Shown here in pieces: positions 16,039 through 34,700 of a stretch of DNA of 64,000 nucleotides (its first letter is position 1; the number at the start of each line of letters is the position of its first letter). Position numbers and translations under genes: made by a program. The stretch covers positions 3,162,001 through 3,226,000 of the forward strand of contig OZ005695.1 in NCBI GenBank assembly GCA_963930775.1. Reading direction: 5' to 3'. The DNA comes from Cliona cf. orientalis (taxonomy: Eukaryota; Porifera; Demospongiae; Clionaida; Clionaidae). The notes beneath the pieces are model-generated. The model made no database searches. It saw only the letters and a list, made by a program, of their open reading frames with translations, and had not been told where the DNA came from.

Positions 16039-16728
16039 CCACGCACCACATGAAAGCACTGTCCCACAATCTCTCTATTTACTTCTCACTGTCACTTCCT
16101 TCTTCCATGCAGACAGCGCGAATATAGTGATTGATGGATGTACGTGGGAGGGAGAGCCAGCTCACTCGATCATAATTTGCAGTAGCTAGTCTCGTACTCA
16201 GTTCCAAATTGCCAATCCCAATTTTATTGTAAGCATTCCAAAATTTAAAATCACATAATCTGAAAACAGTTACTAAAATTAGAAATCTGATATATACTAT
16301 CTTCTCTTGCCCAGTAATTCTTCAATCTAAAATTATGATAGCAGAGAAGGGTAAAATTAATAAAATTAATGCAGACCACAAATTTCTTACCTCTTGTCTG
16401 TACATTGTTTTCAAGTCGTCAATGTCTAGTTTCATTCCTCTGCCTCTTCTGCCTTCTCTCCATACATCTGGAGCATGGCCTTGTGCTTCCTCTCCACTTC
16501 CTGGAAATGACAATGAAAATTAATATAATTATAGCAACTCGGTACTAGAAATCCCTCTACAAGGACAATCCTGAAATAAGGACACCTGATGGGAGGCCCT
16601 CTATATGCAATTAAATTTTATTCTTTATCTGTTTCAGAATACCTGAGAATGCACCTTAGAGGGCACCAAAATTTTATACAATGCCATAGGGGAGCTTGCA
16701 TCCACACCTTAGAATGCCATAAGTACTA

Positions 16729-16939
16729 TACCGTAGGACGGGTTTTAATTGCGTAGTTTAATAATTGCGTTCTAGTCAAGTCAGGCCAAATTGCGAATCC
16801 AATAATTGCGATGGACGACCCTGTACCGTACCGTAGTATACAAGCACGTTCATGTTTGCGAATCTATTAATTGCGAAACGTAGAAAAACTCGCAATTCGC
16901 AATTAATAGATACTTGCAATTAAAACCCGACCTACGGTA
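16729..16939. mobile_element. MITE (GGACGGGTTTTAATTGCG family), copy 2
   Basis: Ends TACCGTAGGACGGGTTTTA and TAAAACCCGACCTACGGTA are complementary. The interior is about 90% like the copy at 12518-12777 but shorter. It is inserted in an intron of TMF1 copy 1. A fragment reading CGGGTTTTAATTGCGTAG is at about 17346. Confidence 0.75.
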
Positions 16940-17809
16940 TGTACTAGCACAGGTACAGGTCTCACTTCATCACATATTGCATGTCACGCTATATACCCTA
17001 GCAACCAGGAGTTACGCACTGAAAAGTGGGAGGACCTGGGAGGGGACATCACATGCTAAACTACATGTATCATCATCAATTCATGGGCTCTCTGGCTAAC
17101 AGGTTGGAAGCTGGGTATAGAAAGGCTGCAATTTAAACTCTGTCTTGTACTATTGTACCTGTAATTTTTGCTTCAGAGATGGGGTTGTGTCGACTTCATT
17201 CTTGAGTATTTCATTCTGAGCTGATAGGTTAGCCAAGTCCTCTGCCATGGCAGCTCGAGAACGCTCCAGCGAACCAACCAAATTCTGAAACAACAAATAC
17301 TCACAGTCAGCACACTCATAAAGGAAGATTAATATGCATTCATGCCGGGTTTTAATTGCGTAGAAGCTTTGTCCATGGACCTAGGCAAGAGTAGGTACTC
17401 TTGGCCTAGGGTAATGTCACACCAGGTCCTCAGCATTACTGTACACCATTAAAGCGCTGATAATATTATTGGCCTAGGGATGAGGCTAGCCATGCACTGA
17501 CAGTGTTACCTGACTGTTTGTCAGCTCTCCTTCCTTCTGTTTGAGTAGAGACTGGAGCTGCTCTATCAGTGAGGCAGATGGTGCCACGCCCCCTCGACCG
17601 GTGTGTAGTGACATGTCAGATACACTCCCCCCACCCTCACTGGCAGCATGGAGGGACTTCTCAAGAATATCACTCTACAAAAATTAATAGGGACATACAT
17701 TCTGGTATACTATTCCTCAACAACCGGGGAGAAGCCATCCCACCTGTAATGCCTCATACTCCAACTGACGTTCCAACATCTCCTACATGCGAACAGTGTG
17801 CTTGACAAC

Positions 17810-17812
<3 letters not shown>

Positions 17813-17845
<33 letters not shown>
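17813..17845. repeat. (GT)n microsatellite
   Basis: Sixteen GT units between the clipped EMLERQ exon and the next TMF1 exon of copy 1, probably marking a small deletion there. Confidence 0.9.
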
Positions 17846-17849
<4 letters not shown>

Positions 17850-18167
17850 TGTAGGCTTAATGACTGTACATGTACCTATTCTTTTCTTAGTTCATCCATG
17901 GATTGTTGATATAATGTTCATAGTGTTTCTATCTTTGCAGACTCTCTATCATTACAAAACGACAGTAAGGTGCACAAGTTCATTCCTACATGGAAATATT
18001 GTAAGTTTAGCTTGCCTGTGTTGACTTTCCTCTAATGTCTGTAGTTTAGCTCTTTCCAGCTCCAATGTAGCCAGCAGCTGTGACTTCTCTTGCTTTGTGC
18101 TACTCAGCTGAGTCTCAAGAGCTCTCACTCTAGACTGCAGAGTCATCTCTTTCTCTACTGTTCTTTC

Positions 18168-21100
18168 TCAGAAGACTGCTACATAACAGAGTGGCTACAT
18201 AATGTTTGATATTTCTGTACTTGCACTATATTATATAGAACATTAGAATTTGTTGACCCTGTATCATTTCCACATGCTGTTAAATTTTGGTACTCAAAAA
18301 AGGGGTTGCTGGAGCCAAGAGAGCATAGTAAATACGAGCAATCTTTATTATTTGCTCTTGCTGGATGGAGCCTTAGGGTATGTGGTAAAGGGTTGCACAA
18401 CTCTAATGTTCAAAATTTCATATCGGGACCAATCCTCAAACACAAGTCTTAGAACAGTCCACCTTAAGAGATACTATTCTGCACTATTGATCTGCCATGG
18501 TATTCAGTTGTGGTATGTGTTGAGTGCAGGTGATGGAAGTGGTATCCATGATAATTCTGAGCATGCCATGGCCTTGAGTGCAGGCAAACGTGACAAGTGA
18601 GCTGAGGCATATGGGCTGTGACTGGCTTAGACTATTACTTCCGATCCCTCCCTCTCTCCTATAATACTGAAATTGCTGTACTTTTCAATTTTTGCTGTCT
18701 TGTTTAAGAGGACTAATTTTTCTGTAGTTGATATTGCATTTTTAAGTCTATTAATGAAACACATTTTTCTACCTGCCATAAAGTTTCTAGGGACTGTTGC
18801 TGTTACCAACTCATCTTGGACCATAAACCACCTAGTACAAACCACTCCAACCAAAGTATGGACAGCTGATCTGCTACAGAAGCCAATCTACTTATCCTTA
18901 TCATTGTGGCTTGCAGGGGAATTGCCTGAGGAGACTGCCCTTGCATGTAGGCAATCCCAAACTTGAGGGGAAGCCATCCCATTGCATGGTCAAGAACTTC
19001 TTTTGTCCCAACATGTACATTTGTACACTAGTACATGTACCTACACACTCAACTCAGATACATGTAGATGTGCTCAATGCATTGTAGTATGTTACCTAGG
19101 AGGTAGGTATACCTACATTTATTGGCCATCACCTAGCAACCAAAGTTTTTATAGGCAAATTGCCGGCCACCACAGGGGTGTGGGTGATCATAGGGTAGGC
19201 CAGTGATGAGAGGGAGTCATGGGCCAATAAGACAGTTACAAGACCTTAATTGGGATGCATTCGACCATGCAGCTCATGCACCCCAATTAAGGTCTTGTAA
19301 CTATAACGTATACTCCCTGGTACAGTATATATAGCTGTGTACTGTTGACACAGAGCAGTACACACAAGCTATACTATACCAACCACAAAATGTTAATTGG
19401 GTGTGTTTTCACATTTTGAATTCAGAAAAGCAGCAGGCAAGTTAGGCTGGCTTTGAGCTACCCTTTTGTACGACAAAAGGTGGGAATATTACCTGAGTAC
19501 TAGCCTAGCTGTTCAGGTTAACATTTTGCATGCCGGCAGTAATTTTCTATGGATGGCTTTGAGCTAAAAATGTGGATGAATGTCAGTATACTGGCCTAGC
19601 TGTTTGAATTCAGCATTTTGCATGCTGCGAGTGACTCTCTGGGCCAGTGAAAATGCTTATGCATGCATAAACCTGGAAGAAGCAGTGAAAATTAATACAG
19701 CTTTATATGGTGCAGAATATCCTAGTAGGAGCACTGCCTAGCGTAGTGATACCAGTGCGCTTTTTAATGTTGCATACCACCCAATTTTTGTGTGCAATAT
19801 TAAACAGCTGGGAGAGAGGACCTGGGGAGTACCGTAGTTAATCGAATACAATGCATGATCCAATTTAATGCACATTTTACGAATTCTCATAACGTTTATA
19901 TATGCAGCGATTGATGACCTTTACCAGAAAAAACGTGCGTTTTTCAAAATTGAAATTATTATTTTTCCATACGTAGTATTAGATTAAGTACAGTAGCTAC
20001 AGTGAGGTACATGATGCACTAGAATATGGATAGTTACCAAACTATAGTTACCAGGGAAGATAAGCTAGCACACGTTTAACTATAGCAATCGACTGTAACT
20101 ATACGATAGTTAGATGTTGTTTTTGCATATTCTACGAAGTGGCGAAGCCACGAGTAGAATTGCAAAAATAACATCTAACTATTTTGGTAGTGACCCGTTA
20201 ACCTACTAATGACCCTCTATCACCTTTAACTATACTACAATGTGAGATTGAAAATTATGTTGCTATGGTAACTGCTACCAAAACTTGTTGCTCAGATTTG
20301 TGCTACATAAGTATCAAGCAAAACCTCACTGTGTATTTGTGGATCTTGCTGGTTGATCCAAGCTACCATAGAGATTGTAAACCCACCACAGTCCAACTTG
20401 GCAGGATCCTCATATCACGCCCTCAAATAGATTTTGAACAAATCTGCAGATGGAATATTCCAAAAATAATCGTTGTCATTCTCTGTACATGTGTTAGTCT
20501 TGCAAGCCAGACCCTCACACTCAAGACTACATTAAAGAGTAAATTTGCACCTTTTTGCTCATTTCTCACCTGTGTATGTATATACATGTATGTTGAACTT
20601 TGTTGAATTTTTTCTCTTATTTCCTCCCTTACTCTCCCTCCCTCTCTCCTATTTGTATATTGAGTTCTGCAGTAGTTGTCTTGGCTCATTCTTGACTCAT
20701 AATTTTTCTGTAGTGGACATTGCACTTTAGGTCTAAATATTAACAAGATTTTATGCATCCCATATTGATATTCCTCTAGGTAAGCATTTGATTTTGCAAC
20801 AGCTAAACAAACTCATGTCCAAGTATGGGTAATCAACTCAAACCACTATCTGAGACCACACAAATAGCTACACAAGCCAATTGATTATCCTTATCATTGT
20901 GGCTTGCATGGGAATTGCCTGACAAAACAGCCCTTGCATGAAAATTCTGCTAACAATTCCAAACCTAAGGCCATTGCCTGCTCAGGAAACCTAATCCCAG
21001 CAAAAGGCAGAGCCACTTAGCTACATATACGTGGAGAATTATAGAGGGGTACATGTATAAAAGCTCTATTGTCCCAACTTGTACACTTGTACATGTACAT

Positions 21101-21196
21101 ACACTCTCAACATGGATAGATGTGTGGGCACATGTGCATGCACTTCTAGCTCTTCTCTAGTACAACTCACATGTACAATTGTGTGGAATCTTCTTA
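18168..21196. repeat. Duplicated non-coding block, unit 2 copy
   Basis: Colinear with 4995-8471: TCAGAAGACTGCTAC start, the 80-codon plus-strand frame (18361-18600), the GGGGAATTGCCTGAGGAGAC phrase, and the TTGCTGGTTGATCCAAGC phrase at about 20347. Differences include a MITE-like piece with TACCGTAGTTAATCG at about 19828. No spliced gene is seen. Confidence 0.7.
19234..19302. repeat. 69-bp foldback element, stem type B, inverted
   Basis: Perfect stem AGTTACAAGACCTTAATTGG with its complement. The loop reads as the reverse complement of the loop in the other copies, so the element is in the opposite orientation. Confidence 0.8.
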
Positions 21197-27385
<6,189 letters not shown>

Positions 27386-27438
27386 GAATTCAATTTGGAT
27401 CTCGTTATGTACCAGCAGAAATCAATCTGCGAGCAGGT

Positions 27439-27450
27439 CAGTGCGCACTG
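27439..27450. promoter_or_regulatory. Palindrome CAGTGCGCACTG upstream of gene C
   Basis: Same palindrome as at 16027, 54 bases upstream of the gene C start codon. Confidence 0.45.
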
Positions 27451-27642
27451 GCCCACAGTCTCTTAGTGCTCACTATCACTTCCTTCTCCCAGCGCGAACA
27501 GGTACAGTGGTTGATGGATGAACGCGGGAGGGAGCTAGTCTCATACCCAGTCCCAAATCGCCAATCCCAATAATTGTACCAAAATTTAAAATCACATGGT
27601 CTTCACAAACTGAAAACAGTTACTAAAAATAGAAATTTGATC

Positions 27643-28444
27643 CTATCTTCTCTTGCCCAGTAATTCTTCAATCTGAAATTATGATAACAGAGAAGGGTAA
27701 AATTACATACAGCCTACGAATTCCTTTAATACCTGTTGTCTGTACATTGTTTTCAAGTCGTCGATGTCTAGTTTCAGTTCCTCTGCCTCTTCTGCCTTCT
27801 CTCCATACATCTGAAGCATGGCCTCGTGCTTCCTCTCCACTTCCTGGAAACGACAATGAAAAATTATAATAGCTAACTCGGTAAATCCCTCTACAAGGAC
27901 AATCCTGAAATAAGGGCACCTCGGAGACCCGGAATGGGGGGAGGCCCTTTACAATTTATTCTTTATCTGCTTCAGAATACCCGAGAATGCACCTTAGAGG
28001 ACACCAAAATTTGTACAATGTTATAGAGGAGCTTGCATCCACACCATAGAATGCCATAAGTGGGGTAAAGATATCACTTCGTCACACATTGCATGTCATG
28101 CTATATATATACCCTAGCAACCAGGAGCTTTTTAGTGTTGCATAAATTAAAGTGGGAGGGCCTGGGAGGTGACATGATATGATATAGTAGCGCCTTTGCT
28201 AAACTACATGTATCATCATCGATTCATGGCCTCTCTGGGTAGCAGGTTGGGAATTGTATAGAAAGGTTGCAATTAATTTTAAGCTCTGTCTTGTACTATA
28301 CAAGTATATATAATGTACCTGTAATTTTTGCTTCAGAGATGGGATTGTGTCGACTTCATTCTTGAGTGTTTCATTCCGAGCTGATAGGTTAGCCAAGTCC
28401 TCTGCCATGGCAGCTCGAGAACGCTCCAGCGAACCAACTAAATT
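27643..28444 (-). pseudogene. TMF1 C-terminal copy 2, last three exons only
   Basis: Exons 27643-27672, 27733-27843 and 28319-28444 are open and correctly spliced. They encode the TMF1 tail from NLVGSLERSRAAMAEDLANL through LQMYGEKAEEAEELKLDID to IEELLGKRR. No further TMF1 exon lies between here and the duplicated block at about 28926, so the copy is truncated. It is not frameshifted and could only be expressed as part of another transcript. Confidence 0.75.
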
Positions 28445-28524
28445 CTGAAACACAAATACTCACAGTCAACATATGTGCATGCCACTGATAAAGAGATCAC
28501 TGCGGGTTGTATGTATCCATAATA

Positions 28525-28627
28525 CTACCGTAGTGTCCTGGGAAAGCGCCCATGTACTGCATTTCAAGGGGCCAATGTAGCAGCTTCTATATAAACATAT
28601 GGAATTTTGATCCCGGGTAAGCACATG
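28525..28627. mobile_element. Truncated TACCGTAGTGTCC-type MITE
   Basis: Left end ACCGTAGTGTCCTGGGAAAG and following AGCGCCCATG match the element at 11716-11888. It breaks off after CCCGGGTAAGCACAT. Confidence 0.55.
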
Positions 28628-28924
28628 GACGGATCTAGGGTAGTTCACAAGGTGCCTGTGAACCCCAGCTCTTCACTGATTTAGAATGGCAAATGACTTG
28701 CTATATAGATTTCTTGCTTATGATCCCAAGGCTTCAAATCAACAAACTATATTACATATCTGATAAACATTATGTACAAAATCAGACTAAAACAACCTAA
28801 AAAGTTGAGTTCTCTAGCAGTTTGTCACCATGCAGTCGTACTTGCTGCCCATTTATGGGCGTGGTTTCTGAAAATAGGCGTGGTCCTATATTAGTGCGTA
28901 TGCGCACCCAAGTAGTGAACCTCT

Positions 28925-30615
28925 CCCCCTCAGAAGACTGCTACATGATAGAGTGGCTACATAATGTTTGATATTTCTGTACTCGCACTATATTATATAG
29001 AACATTAGAATTTGTCGACCCTGCATCATTTCCACATGCTATTAAATTTTGGTACTCAAAAAGGAGGTTGCTGGAGCCAAGAGTGCATAATAAAGTATGC
29101 GCAATCTTTATCATGCGCTCTTGCTGGATGGAGCCATAGGGTATATGGTAAAGGGTTGCACTACTCTAACGTTCAAAATTTCATTTCGGGACCAATCCTC
29201 AAACACAAGTCTTAGAATAGTCCACCTTAAGAGGTACTATTCTGCACTATTGATCTGCCATGGTATTCAGTTGTGGTATGTGTTGAGTGCAGGTGATGGA
29301 AGTGGTATCCATGATAATTCTGAGCATGCCATGGCCTTGAGTGCAGGCAAACGTGACAAGTGAGCTGAGGCATATGGGCTGTGACTGGCTTAGACTATTA
29401 CTTCTGATCCCTCCCTCTCTCCTATAATACTATGTAGGTAGAATTTGAAAAATATTTCAATTTTGGTTGTCTTGTTCAAGTGGATTAATTTTTCTGCAGT
29501 TTACATTGCATTTTTAACACATACACGCCATAAGGTTTCTAGGGACTGATGCTTTTACCCACTCAAACCACTTATCTTGGACCATAAACCACCTAGTACA
29601 AACCACCCCAACCAAAGTATGGACAGCTAATCAGCTACAGAAGCCAATCTACTTATCCTCATCATTGTGGCTTGCAGGGGAATTGCCTGAGGAGACAGCC
29701 CTTGCATGTAGGCAATCCCAAACTTGAGGGGAAGCCATCCCATTGCATGGTCAAGAACTTCTTTTGTGCCAACATGTACATTTGTACACTTGTACATGTA
29801 CCTACACACTCAACTCAGATACATGTAGATGTGCTCAATGCCTATAGAAACCATTGCTGCTCAGATTTATATTATTACATTAGTATAAAGAAAAACCTCA
29901 CCATGTATTTGTAGATCTTGCTGGTTTCGCTCATTTCTCACCTGTGTATACATGTTGAATATGTTGAATTTTGTTGTATTTATCTCTTGTTCCCTTTACT
30001 CTACCTCTCTGTCTCCTGTTTGTATGTTGAGTTCTGCAGTAGTTGTCTTGGCTCATTCTTGACTCATAATATATCTGTATAGGTAGTGGACATTGCATTT
30101 TAGGTCTAATGATTTTATGCATGCCATGCCATATTGATATTACTCTAGGTAAGTACTTATTTTTAAACAAACTCATGTCCAAGTATATTATCTGGGGATG
30201 AGATTAAGGTAAGACTTGTTTTACAACAGCTAAACAAACTCATGTCCAAATATGGGTAATCAACTCAAACCACTATCTGGAACCACAAAAATAGCGACAC
30301 AAGCCAATCGATCATCCTTATCATTGTGGCTTGCATGGAAATTGCCTGACAAAACTGTGCCCTTACATGAAAGTTCAGTAGGCTTATACCTTTCACTACC
30401 AATCCCAAACCTAAGGGCAACCTTCCCATTGCCTGCTCAGGCAAGGCAGAGCCACTTAGGGGCCTAGACTTGAGAATTATAAGGGTGGTACATGTATAGC
30501 ATGCTAAAAAGCTCATCCCAACATGTACATACACTCTATAAATTACATGTGTGCATGCATGTGCCTCTTTTCTATACTATAACTCACATGTGCAATTTTG
30601 TGGAATATTCTTATT
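28925..30615. repeat. Duplicated non-coding block, shortened copy
   Basis: Begins CTCAGAAGACTGCTAC directly after unrelated sequence (TMF1 exon missing), carries the 80-codon plus-strand frame (29097-29363), then skips about 1.5 kb relative to the other copies. It ends at a broken Death-domain exon. No supported gene. Confidence 0.65.
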
Positions 30616-30919
30616 CACAGTACTTCTTCCTTAGTTCTTCGGCTAGTGACTTGTATTCAAGAACATCTATAGCGTCAATGATGGCAGACCATGTGGGAGG
30701 TGGTTCAACTTGTTTCAGCCATAGTTTCAACATCTCCCTGAAACACCATTTTGAATCGTGATAATCACTCTTTATGGCACTCAGGTCCCTTCTTTGAGTT
30801 CTAGAATAAGACCAATATCTTCCCAGTCAGCTGACACTTTGCTGAGGAGTTCCTTCAACAAGAAGCTATATTTGGTGGTGATGTCACCTCTGGTTGCCTG
30901 GGTCCACTGTCAGTCATTC
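30616..30919 (-). pseudogene. Broken Death-domain exon
   Basis: Aligns along its length with the gene B/C/D Death-domain exon (MTDSGPRQPEVTSPP, SADWEDIGLIL, LWLKQVEPPPTWSAIID). At least two frame breaks are visible, one where the CCAAAAATTAGCG-type sequence reads CCAAATATAGC and one in GAAGGGACCTGAG (one G short). The preceding linker exon and intron are deleted: intron sequence (TGTACAGATAAGG) abuts the exon start. Confidence 0.75.
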
Positions 30920-31162
30920 TGTACAGATAAGGAAATTGTACTGCATTGTGACAGATCGTGGATGCATCATGCACACACTCAGCTACGTCCACCAGTCTCA
31001 TTCCCAGGCCCCATTCCCATGCTGACATTGAATGTCAGGGACCAGGGAGAAGGCTAGGTAATTTTCAGTGCAGTTCTCAAATGGCAGATCATAATAATTA
31101 TTTCTACTGCCTCTCTGGATGACTGAGCTAGAATGCATCCTACATAATATAGTGCTCACCAC

Positions 31163-31257
31163 CTCAATCTTCCCGATCAGATCGCTCCGGGGTAGTTTTT
31201 CCAGCTCATCTCCGGAGAGGAAGTGACTGGTTGGTCGCCACAGACCTGGCTGATGGG
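31163..31257 (-). other. Exon-like open segment, unrecognised
   Basis: Bounded by a good acceptor (TTTTCCCTCAG) and a donor (GAGGTGGTGAGC). It reads SHFLSGDELEKLPRSDLIGK in the open frame. The pattern LPxxDLIxKI occurs in some coiled-coil golgin-type proteins, but I cannot name it and see no neighbouring exon. It lies in DNA not shared with the other units. Confidence 0.25.
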
Positions 31258-31439
31258 CTGAGGGAAAATGCATGCAGGGTACACCAAGTGATCATCATAC
31301 CACTGGGTAACAATTATTATTATTGTACTATGTGGGCCAACCAGCAAAGCTGGATACAGCCTTCCAAAAATTGGTGTTTCATAACTAACCAACCAACCAG
31401 CGCTTGGCACTAGGCTTCAGCCTTAGATAGGGCAACTGG

Positions 31440-31636
31440 TGCCTCAGTACTTGTGGGTTTCAACTCTGCTATGTAGCTAGCTAGTACAGGAAGCAGAGAG
31501 GGAGGGAGGGACTCTCAACTATAATATTTTGTAGCCAGGTGGTTAGCAGGTACTTGAGAGTCCCCCCCTCCCCTTCTGCTTCCTGTACTAGCTAGCTATA
31601 TACATAACAGAGTTGAAACCCACAAATACTGAGGCA
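31440..31636. mobile_element. 197-bp foldback element with long arms
   Basis: Arms of about 75-80 bases: left TGCCTCAGTACTTGTGGGTT, right ends CACAAATACTGAGGCA. The inner parts GCTAGCTAGTACAGGAAGCA and GGGACTCTCA also pair. The central loop is about 40 bases. No clear target duplication. Confidence 0.7.
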
Positions 31637-31796
31637 AGTATGAAATTTAAAGACGAAGTAGGGATGGGAGGGTCAAAAAGTACACAAACAAGATTTGTAC
31701 ATTATACATACACCCTCAACGTACGTGGATAGATGTGTGCATGACATGCACCTCTTTTTTATGCTAAACTCACATGTGCAATTGTATAGAATCTTC

Positions 31797-34700
31797 TTAT
31801 TCACAGTATTTCTTCCTTAGTTCTTCGGCTAGTGACTCGTATTTGAGAATATGTATAGCTTTAATGATGGCAGACCATGTGGGAGGTGGTTCAACTTGTT
31901 TCAGCCATAGTTTCAACATCTCCCTGAAACACTTATTCGACTCGCGATGATCACTTCTTATAGCACTCAGTTGCCCTTGCTCAAGGTCAAGAGCAAGACC
32001 AATATCTTCCCAGTCAGCTGACACTTTGCTGAGGAGTTCGCTTAATAAGTCGCTAAATTTTGGTGGTGAGGTCACCTCTGGTTGCCTGGGTCCACTGTCA
32101 GTCATTCTTGAGCGTTTTGGATTTGACGGCCCTGTTTATGATTAACGTACTTGGTTGAGATTGAATATGCAAACTTTTGACTATGCTACAGTATTTAACT
32201 GTGGTTGCTAGACTTACATCATATGTATTAAATTCTTAATTATAGCAATTCATGGTCAAAAATTGTGAGCTTGTACAGTATATACACAGACCAATCAGCA
32301 TATCTACAGGTCAACACTAGTATTCAGGGAGCAGGTACACATAATTATTGTGAGAAACTGGCTATTAGTGAAAAATGGAGATAAGGCAGCTGAAACTAGT
32401 GGATAGCTACACTTACCTGGTTTTGAATCTGTACTTTCAGGATCACTGCGTCTTCGTTTCCTTCCAGTACCTTGTGGTGCTGTATCTGCACAGATAAGGA
32501 AAATTGTACTGCATTATGACTTTCAATCATCTTGGATGTATCATGTTATAATTATGCTCCAAGTGCTTTTTTTTTATTATCATGCGCCTGTTGACAGGTC
32601 TACCCATCCCACCTCATGGCAAGAACTCCAAAGTATATACTAAGTCTTACTTTTCGTATGAGTATGTCTGGATTGGCGCCACAGCTCCTCTCTGATAGAT
32701 CTGGAGCCCCTTGCTGTTGATGGCCAGCCACAGGTCTCGAGGGAATCGCTGGTCCTTGTTTTATCATGATAAATATTATGGATGTCAATGATGTCACCAG
32801 CTAGGGCGGGGAGGGGGGATGCATGTGCGTATGCCAGTGCACCCACTCCTTGCATCACATTGTGTAGGTTTGTCATTAAATTTTATTCCTATCAAAGTGA
32901 AGTATGCATGTTTTACTACACTGCCACAAGTACAGTAAATCCAACTCTTCTATCATAGAGTCGTTAGATTATAGTATGCTAGTTTAGTGTTATCAGGACA
33001 GCGATTCAATCGTGGGTGTATTCAGCGCATTTTGCGAGTGGGTGTGTCTGATTCGCCATTTTGTCATAATAATGCACATGCTAATATTGTGATAGTAACC
33101 ATGGTGAAGTCATGTGACACTGGCATGGCGCCGTGCACAACCACATCGATCGTATGCGCGCGAGTGGAGCTGACAGAAGGCGCTAGGCCGTGAAGAACTT
33201 CTATATAGTGAGCAAGTCTTAGAAGCCAGTAAGTTTATTGTTGGTAGTAGCTTCTCTGGGCCTGGGAACGAGGATAGTCACTGAGCTGACTATTCTAGAG
33301 CTAAGGGGCCACGGTAAGGCGGGTTAAACGACGAACTAATGAGGGCATGGCTACGACTGTTATACGCTTATCAATAAAATGATATGGCATTGACTAAAGA
33401 GGAATAAAAAAAGGAACAGAAACAAGTATAAAAAATAATGAAATTGAAGGATGAAGTAGGGATGGCAGGGTCAAAAAGTACACAAACAAGATTTGTAGTG
33501 ATAATCATATTTGCTATACATCCCTACACTTGCTTTTTGAGTAGTTGCAGGAATTAACTAACCAGGCAGGAATACGATGATCAAAGCTGATTATCCCCCC
33601 ACCCATATAGTGGATAAGATGAATCTCTCCCACATGCATAGAAGATTCAAACTAAGGATAGAGCACCAATGGGTCACCAAGTGCCATAGTGCCCCCCCCC
33701 CCCCCCCCCACCCCCATGGGTGGGTGCTTAAACACAACTCATGATTCATTAGTCACATGGGTGCTTACCCAGGATATGAGTAATATTATTTGTACGGAAA
33801 CTGCTATGTACTAAGTTAACCCTTTAGCAGCTGACAGAGAATGGACTTTGATTTATTTCAAGTTGTTTATTTTTGTAGCATTGTCAGTTTTGGAGCTCCA
33901 GCACCTAATGAGTACAGACTAGTGGTGGAAGGGCAAATGCCTATCTCACTGCAAACCACTCAGGTACATATGCTGCATGAATGCATGCATGTTGATTGAT
34001 AATGGCCAAAAATTTGGCAGTTGGGTCCTAAGTGGACGTTACATAATAGTGACTAATAATTTGGCGAATATAAAGGTACCAAACTGCCATGTGCGTATTA
34101 ATTTTAATTCCCTATCAATTAAGATTTTAATGAAGTGACTATTGACTAGTTGCATGTACAATAGCAATGGAGAGATACTGAATTGTGGGGTAGCAATTAA
34201 AAAAATTTGTTGAATTCACAATTTTATCCGTAACAAAATTTGTCTAGGTGGCTGAAATTGCCAAATTAATGACTGCTTATATTCGTGTGGTGGTCAAATA
34301 TTAGTTGAAAGTGTTATAATATTGTGTAATAATTTTCAGTAATCACTCTTGCTAGTTTTGTAAAAGAACTCTTTATTTTCAACAAAATTTGCATCAATAT
34401 CATAATAATATTATTAGATTTTCATGTTCAGTATTTATAAATGTGGCAGAAAATAAAAAAAAAATTGTGGTATAATTCAATAACTGTGTGACGAGCTTTG
34501 CACTAGCATACAGGACCCTTACTGTCCAGGCATACACTACAATAATTATTGCAGTCACCCACAGGTCTGTATGTATGAAATCATTACTATGTGCTTCTAC
34601 AGTGTATTGAGGGCTAGCTTAATTTTTAAAATGAAAATTTAATACTACATGGTGGTTGAAAAACTAACAACTAATGGAGTATTTTAGGGATACAAATAAG

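Larger units (their letters stand above)
16297..18176 (-). pseudogene. TMF1 C-terminal copy 1, frameshifted
   Basis: Exons 16297-16326 (IEELLGKRR stop), 16391-16500, 17159-17284 (NLVGSLERSRAAMAEDLANL) and 17510-17674 (IEQLQSLLKQKEGELANSQ), a clipped exon at about 17750-17785 (EMLERQLEYE), and 18024-18176. They match the C-terminal coiled coil of TMF1, a golgin-like Rab6/TATA-element-binding protein. The 16391-16500 exon is 110 nt instead of 111: one base is missing near 16434, so the frame runs into TGA after AEEAEE. The upstream side is cut where the duplicated block begins. No N-terminal exons are present. Confidence 0.8.

Noticed and set aside
31163..31257. Exon-like segment as part of gene D
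   Set aside because: It lies downstream of the gene D stop codon and has no phase-compatible partner exon.
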